Of a stretch of 64,000 nt of DNA, positions 57,057 to 64,000 are shown in pieces (positions within the stretch are counted from its first letter, which is position 1; each line of letters opens with the position of its first letter). The stretch is taken from assembly GCF_000829395.1 (NCBI RefSeq), contig NZ_AP014680.1, forward strand, positions 1,488,001 to 1,552,000. The letters run 5' to 3'. Source of the DNA: Paucilactobacillus hokkaidonensis JCM 18461 (lineage in GTDB: Bacteria; Bacillota; Bacilli; Lactobacillales; Lactobacillaceae). The notes beneath the pieces were generated by a model, which ran no database searches, was not told the origin of the DNA, and saw only the letters and a list, made by a program, of their open reading frames with translations. The position numbers were made by a program, and so were the translations under genes.

Positions 57057-58046
57057 TTATTTTTTATTCTTTTTCTGCATTCGCTCTAGTAACTCACCAG
57101 CACCCTTAGCAACATTGTCCAGTGGGTTTTCTGAAACCACGACTGGAACTTTAAGGTACTCACTAAACAACTGATCAATTCCATCTAACAAAGCTGTTCC
57201 ACCGGTTAACATTATCCCTCGATCGATAATGTCTGAAGCTAATTCAGGCGGAACTGTTTCCAAAACACCAATTGCCGCATTAACAATTTGTTGTAATGTT
57301 TCATGAAGTACTTCTTCAATTTCATTAGCATCAATCTCAATAGAACGTGGCATTCCACTCATGGCATCTCGTCCACGAACTTCCATTGTTTTAGGATCAT
57401 CATTTTTTTGAGCTGTCCCAATTTCCATTTTAATTTTTTCAGCTGAATGCTCACCAATAACAAGACCATGATTATTTTTAATACTTGCAACAATCTCACT
57501 ATTCATCTTATCGCCAGCAACCCGAAGAGAATGGCTTGAAACGATATCACCAAGTGACAAAATAGCAATATCACTTGTTCCACCACCCATATCAATAACC
57601 ATGTTGCCACTAGGCTTAAAAATATCTAGACCGGCACCAATTGCAGCCACTTTTGGTTCATATTCTAAATAAACCTTACCACCGCCTGATTGCTCAGCTG
57701 CCTGCATAATCGCTTTACGCTCAATCTCAGTAATATTAGTTGGTGCACAAATCATAATGTTAGGTTTTGACATAAACCCTTTCACACTCAGTTTATTAAT
57801 AAAATACGATAACATTTCCTGAGTTACATCAAAATCTGAAATAACACCATCTTTAAGTGGTCGAATTGCCCGAATATTACTTGGTGTTCGTCCTACCATC
57901 CGGTAAGCCTCCGACCCTACTGCTAATACCTTATCAGTCTTTGTATCAACTGCAACGACAGATGGTTCATTTAGTACTACACCTTTTCCTTGTACATAAA
58001 TCAACACATTTGCTGTTCCAAGGTCAATCCCAATATCTTTTGCCAT
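57057..58046 (-). CDS. mbl: MreB/Mbl actin-like rod-shape protein (second copy)
   Basis: Second MreB-family actin in this window, about 329 residues, with [31 protein letters not shown] and VIDMGGGTSDIAIL. The start is ATG 58044-58046 with AAGGGAG 12 nt upstream; an in-frame ATG 23 codons earlier extends into non-conserved sequence. The position next to murA, yidD and rodA indicates the Mbl type. Both actins probably act in the elongation complex. Confidence 0.9.
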   Translation of the reverse strand: MAKDIGIDLGTANVLIYVQGKGVVLNEPSVVAVDTKTDKVLAVGSEAYRMVGRTPSNIRAIRPLKDGVISDFDVTQEMLSYFINKLSVKGFMSKPNIMICAPTNITEIERKAIMQAAEQSGGGKVYLEYEPKVAAIGAGLDIFKPSGNMVIDMGGGTSDIAILSLGDIVSSHSLRVAGDKMNSEIVASIKNNHGLVIGEHSAEKIKMEIGTAQKNDDPKTMEVRGRDAMSGMPRSIEIDANEIEEVLHETLQQIVNAAIGVLETVPPELASDIIDRGIMLTGGTALLDGIDQLFSEYLKVPVVVSENPLDNVAKGAGELLERMQKKNKK

Positions 58047-58153
58047 GTTAATTTGTTGCTCCCTTCGCGTCTGTTCGCCCGATATTATACCATAATCAAT
58101 TGAGATCATGACCAACTTACTGTCACAACCTCGTCATTGAATTTATTTTAAAT

Positions 58154-59458
58154 TTAATTTTGTTTAATTTGACTCATATCAATTGTTGTCACATCGTCCA
58201 CATCTACTCGGTGAATATCTGCTCCAAGTTGTTGTAACTTACCATGGAAATTATAATAACCACGATCAAGATATTTTAAATTACGAACTTGCGTATATCC
58301 ATGTGCCACTAAGCCCGCCAGTACCAGTGCTGCCGCTGCTCTTAGATCCGTCGCAGACACCTCAGCACCATTAAAATCAGTGGGACCATTTAAAATCGCC
58401 ATTGGTCCTTCAATCCGGAAGTTAGCATTCATTCGACGCAATTCTTCCAAATGCATGAACCGATTTTCAAATACTGTTTCATTTAATGTACTAACTCCAT
58501 TCGCCATCAACTGTAAAACAGAAATTTGTGGTTGTAAGTCCGTTGGAAAGCCCGGATGTGGCATTGTTTTTACATTTGCAGGCAGTAAAACAGAAGTTCC
58601 AATTATACGGATACCGTCGTCTTGTTCGATCACCGTAACACCCATCTCTTCCAATTTCGAAATTAATGGTTTGTTATGTTCGGCAATGGCATCTTCAACA
58701 ATAACGTCCCCGTTAGTAACCGCAGCTGCCACCATAAAAGTCCCCGCTTCGATCCGATCCTGAACAACATTATGTTCACAACCATGCAGGAAGGTTACTC
58801 CTTGGATACGAATAGTTTCTGTTCCGGCTCCATGCACCCGTGCACCCATTTTATTCAATACATTAGCTAGATCAACGATTTCAGGCTCACGCGCAACGTT
58901 TTCAATTGTTGTAATTCCTTGGGCCAAGGTAGCCGCCATCATAATATTTTGAGTAGCACCAACACTTGGAAAATCTAAATAGATGTTAGCACCGACTAGT
59001 TGATCCGCATATGCTTCGACATAACCATCATGCTGTTCAATCTTAGCTCCTAGCGCTTCAAATCCCTTCAGATGTAAATCAATTGGCCGAGTACCAATTG
59101 CACACCCGCCTGGCATGGCCACTTTGGCATGACCGCAACGAGCTAATAATGGGCCCATGACAACCATCGAGGCACGCATCTTAGATACATATTCAAACGG
59201 TGCCTCAGAAGAGATCTCTTTTGACGCATCAAATGTTAATTCATTGGAATCTTCCTGAAAATCAACAGCAACGTTTAAAAACTTAAGTACGTTGTTCATC
59301 GTAAAGACGTCAGATAAGATTGGAACGTTAGTTAAATGAAGTTGCCCACTGGATGCTAAAATACTAGCAGCCTGAATTGGCAATACTGCGTTTTTTGCTC
59401 CCTCAATTTTGACACGCCCTTCTAATCGGTGCCCACCTTGAACGATAATTTTTTCCAT
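58154..59458 (-). CDS. murA: UDP-N-acetylglucosamine 1-carboxyvinyltransferase MurA
   Basis: First committed step of peptidoglycan synthesis, the target of fosfomycin. The 434 residues have the catalytic Cys in [15 protein letters not shown] (near 117; Cys115 in E. coli), so the enzyme is predicted to be fosfomycin-sensitive by this residue. The start is ATG 59456-59458 with TTGGAGG upstream; a TTG six codons earlier overlaps that site. It begins the cluster down to gcvH. Gram-positives often have two murA genes; only one is seen here. Confidence 0.95.
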
Positions 59459-59490
59459 GGATATTTCCTCCAACAATTGGTCAAATTTAT

Positions 59491-59721
59491 TTATTTAATT
59501 AAAAAAGTTAAGTTTCTAATAGAATCAAAAAAGCTCATAAAGAAGTCAGCACAGATATACCCGATTGCCACTGATAGCAACACTATCAACATTGAGAGTC
59601 CTTTCGGTGCCTGACGAAAAAAGCGTTCAACATGAATTCCTTGAATGCACTTAAATGTCATCCAAATAAAACCAAATTGAACTATTAGAGTTAATAGTGC
59701 TTCAATTCCAACCTGTTTCAT
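59491..59721 (-). CDS. DUF1146 family small membrane protein (YwzB type)
   Basis: A 76-residue protein with two membrane helices (about 8-26 and 45-68). It is homologous by position and pattern to YwzB (DUF1146), which lies between atp and murA genes in Bacilli. Function unknown. The start is ATG 59719-59721 with AAGGGAG 9 nt upstream; an upstream in-frame ATG has no site. A terminator separates it from atpC. Confidence 0.82.
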
Positions 59722-59826
59722 GCTGTTATACTCCCTTATAATCACATTTAATCATACCATAGACATGACTAGCCTGTCGCGTCTCTTAACCAAAGTTTAA
59801 AAGTCCATTAACATAATTTGATTGCA

Positions 59827-59860
59827 CAAAAAAAGATTGACCATTTTTAGGTCAATCTTT
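59827..59860 (-). terminator. Terminator of the atp operon
   Basis: AAAGATTGACC and GGTCAATCTTT are perfect complements, followed on the minus strand by a run of T. It lies 12 nt after atpC. Confidence 0.92.
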
Positions 59861-59871
59861 GCTTGAATAAT

Positions 59872-60285
59872 CTATTTTTGTGAAACACTCAATCGATTAA
59901 TAGCACGCTTCAAAGCCACTTCAGCACGAGCCAACTCATCTTTATCATGCACTTCATGGGCATGTTGAATATGTTGTTCAGCACGTGTCTTAGCGCTCTG
60001 TGCACGGGTAACATCAATTTTTTCTGGTATTTCCGCACTATCAGCGACAATCGAAGCAGCATTGTCAGAAAACTCAACAAAGCCACCATTAACTGCAATT
60101 TTATCCTCACCATCTTCAAGTTGTACACGCACTGCATCGATCTGCAATGATGCCACAACTGGAATATGGTTAGGCAAAATTCCCATTTCACCATTTTGTG
60201 TCTTTAAGATTATCATCGTTGTATCTTTATCATATATAGTTCCATCAGGAGTAACAATGGTGACATTAAACTTATGATCAGCCAT
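59872..60285 (-). CDS. atpC: ATP synthase F1 epsilon subunit
   Basis: Rotor-stalk subunit that inhibits ATP hydrolysis. The 137 residues show the N-terminal beta domain (FNVTIVTPDGTIYDKDT, MGILPNHIPVVASL) and the two-helix C-terminal part (TRAEQHIQHAHEVHDKDELARAEVALKRAI). It follows atpD by 11 nt as the last gene of the atp operon. The atp genes in lactic acid bacteria act mainly as an acid-tolerance proton pump. Confidence 0.96.
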   Translation of the reverse strand: MADHKFNVTIVTPDGTIYDKDTTMIILKTQNGEMGILPNHIPVVASLQIDAVRVQLEDGEDKIAVNGGFVEFSDNAASIVADSAEIPEKIDVTRAQSAKTRAEQHIQHAHEVHDKDELARAEVALKRAINRLSVSQK

Positions 60286-60296
60286 TTAAATTCCCC

Positions 60297-62646
<2,350 letters not shown>

Positions 62647-62678
62647 TTAATCTCACCGTCCCTTCCTACTGGTCAATC

Positions 62679-64000
62679 TTATTTACTAGCATCATTAGTT
62701 GTTTGCTTTTTTTCAGTTGGTTGGAAGGTAGCAGCAAAATCCTTGATAGCTTGATCTAAGCTATCGCCTTCTGGCAATTGTGATGTTTCTTTGATTTGAT
62801 CAAACAAATCCTGATGACTAGCAGAAAAGAAAGCAAACAATTCACTTTCAAATCGTAGAATGTCATCAACAGCAACATCATCAAGATAACCATGTGTCAA
62901 AGCGTACAAAATCACAACCTGTTGAGAAACAGATTCTGGTTGATGCAACCCTTGCTTCAACACTTCAACTGTCCGCCGACCACGATTTAGTTTAGCCTGT
63001 GTGGCTTCATCCAAATCTGAACCGAACTGGGCAAACGAAGCTAATTCGCTATAAGAAGCCAAATCAAGTCGTAAAGTACCTGCAACCTTTTTCATTGCCT
63101 TAACTTGGGCATCCCCACCAACACGCGAAACAGATGTACCAGCATCAATAGCTGGACGTGTTCCGGCATAGAATAAATCAGAATCCAAAAAGATTTGACC
63201 ATCTGTGATAGAAATAACGTTAGTTGGAATATAGGCGGAAACATCCCCCGCTTGCGTCTGAATAACTGGTAAGGCAGTCATTGAACCACCACCCAATTCA
63301 TCAGACAACTTAGCTGCACGCTCTAATAAACGAGAATGCGTATAGAAAATATCACCAGGATAAGCTTCACGACCAGGTGGCCGACGAAGAACCAATGAAA
63401 GTTCACGATAGGCATCAGCTTGTTTTGAAAGATCATCATAGACAATCAAAACATGCTTGCCATTATACATGAATTCTTCCCCCATTGCTGCACCAGCATA
63501 TGGAGCAATCCATAGCAGTGGAGCAGGATCAGAAGGACCAGCAGAGACTACAATCGTGTAGTCCAATGCACCATAACGACGCAATGTTTCTACTTGATTA
63601 CGAACTGTTGATTCCTTTTGACCAATTGCGACATAGATACAGATCATATTTTCATTTTTTTGGTTAATGATTGCATCCATTGCAATTGATGTTTTACCAG
63701 TCTTACGATCACCAATGATCAACTCACGTTGGCCACGGCCAATCGGAACTAGCGCATCAATCGCTTTAATTCCTGTTTGTAGTGGTTCAAAGACTCCTTG
63801 ACGTTGCATAACGCCAGGCGCTTTTTTCTCAATTGGACGTGTATTTTCAGTTTTAACCTCACCCAGTCCGTCAATTGGACGACCAAGTGGATCGACAACC
63901 CGTCCTAATAAAGCATCTCCAACTGGAACTTCCATGATTCGGCCAGTCCGTTTGACACTATCGCCTTCACGAATCCCACCGAATTCACCTAAAACAACGA
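62679..64000 (-). CDS. atpA: ATP synthase F1 alpha subunit (N-terminal part cut off by window edge)
   Basis: Non-catalytic nucleotide-binding subunit. About 440 codons are visible to the stop at 62679; the frame is open to the right edge, so the N-terminal part is missing. The P-loop [13 protein letters not shown] (Lys instead of the more common Gln at position 4), the region [22 protein letters not shown] and the Lys-rich tail [10 protein letters not shown] are seen. It is upstream of atpG by 32 nt. Confidence 0.97.
   Translation of the reverse strand, partial: VVLGEFGGIREGDSVKRTGRIMEVPVGDALLGRVVDPLGRPIDGLGEVKTENTRPIEKKAPGVMQRQGVFEPLQTGIKAIDALVPIGRGQRELIIGDRKTGKTSIAMDAIINQKNENMICIYVAIGQKESTVRNQVETLRRYGALDYTIVVSAGPSDPAPLLWIAPYAGAAMGEEFMYNGKHVLIVYDDLSKQADAYRELSLVLRRPPGREAYPGDIFYTHSRLLERAAKLSDELGGGSMTALPVIQTQAGDVSAYIPTNVISITDGQIFLDSDLFYAGTRPAIDAGTSVSRVGGDAQVKAMKKVAGTLRLDLASYSELASFAQFGSDLDEATQAKLNRGRRTVEVLKQGLHQPESVSQQVVILYALTHGYLDDVAVDDILRFESELFAFFSASHQDLFDQIKETSQLPEGDSLDQAIKDFAATFQPTEKKQTTNDASK

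Noticed and set aside
58380-58763. Plus-strand open frame of 127 codons inside murA.
   Set aside because: It is antisense to a strongly conserved gene and has no start signals or family features.

Overview
The window looks like chromosomal DNA of a low-GC lactic acid bacterium of the family Lactobacillaceae. The evidence is the gene order (yfmF-yfmH-rodZ-pgsA-cinA-recA-rny-mutS-mutL-ruvA-ruvB), Firmicutes-type ribosome binding sites, three T-box leaders, a CGAAC-N4-GTTCG SOS box at recA, L-hydroxyisocaproate-type dehydrogenases, a Phe-type D-Ala-D-X ligase, and a 6S/lacto-usp-type RNA between rarA and uspA. I do not assign a genus. No insertion sequence, prophage, CRISPR array, tRNA or rRNA was seen. 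Most genes lie on the minus strand.

Layout. 1-14885 (minus): DNA repair and recombination (ruvB partial, ruvA, mutL, mutS), RNase Y, recA with an SOS box, cinA, pgsA, rodZ-like and the M16 peptidase pair. 15087-16445 (plus): an aspartokinase with a clear promoter and a convergent terminator shared with cls. 16513-20656 (minus): cardiolipin synthase, then a three-gene amino acid ABC importer behind a T-box leader whose specifier reads CAC (His); this leader carries a second T-box/terminator module without its own Stem I. 20713-23264 (minus): mreD, mreC, mreB. 23430-33928 (minus): radC, folC, valS with a Val T-box, tpx, thiI, iscS, ezrA. 34090-39219 is mixed: fRMsr, rpsD with a long leader, DUF1054, DUF1694, rarA, the 6S RNA candidate, a small membrane protein and uspA.

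39284-51823 (minus): XRE-TPR regulator, GDPD membrane enzyme, ddl, DUF2785, an ABC exporter gene set with a YtrA-type GntR regulator, a BceAB-like exporter whose ATPase gene has an in-frame stop, an SPFH protein and two L-2-hydroxyacid dehydrogenases. 52026-54960: the methionine importer metN-metI-metQ behind a Met T-box. 54976-59721: an envelope cluster (murA, mbl, yidD, DUF2969, rodA) ending in an orphan gcvH-like gene. 59872-64000: atpC, atpD, atpG and partial atpA.

The most unusual signal is a family of five long structured palindromes (28271-28393, 31984-32110, 32116-32240, 35430-35594, 50784-50910). They share termini (ACGTG at one end, CTCAC or CCCAC at the other), a 7-bp helix and a 4-5 nt one-sided bulge. 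Four also share an apical loop. The arms differ in sequence but keep pairing. One copy provides the last codons and stop of ezrA, one lies in the valS mRNA leader, and others sit at the 3' ends of ldh-like and DUF1054 genes. I do not recognise the family. Other points are the nonsense codon in bceA, Phe260 in Ddl, and the half-duplicated His T-box.
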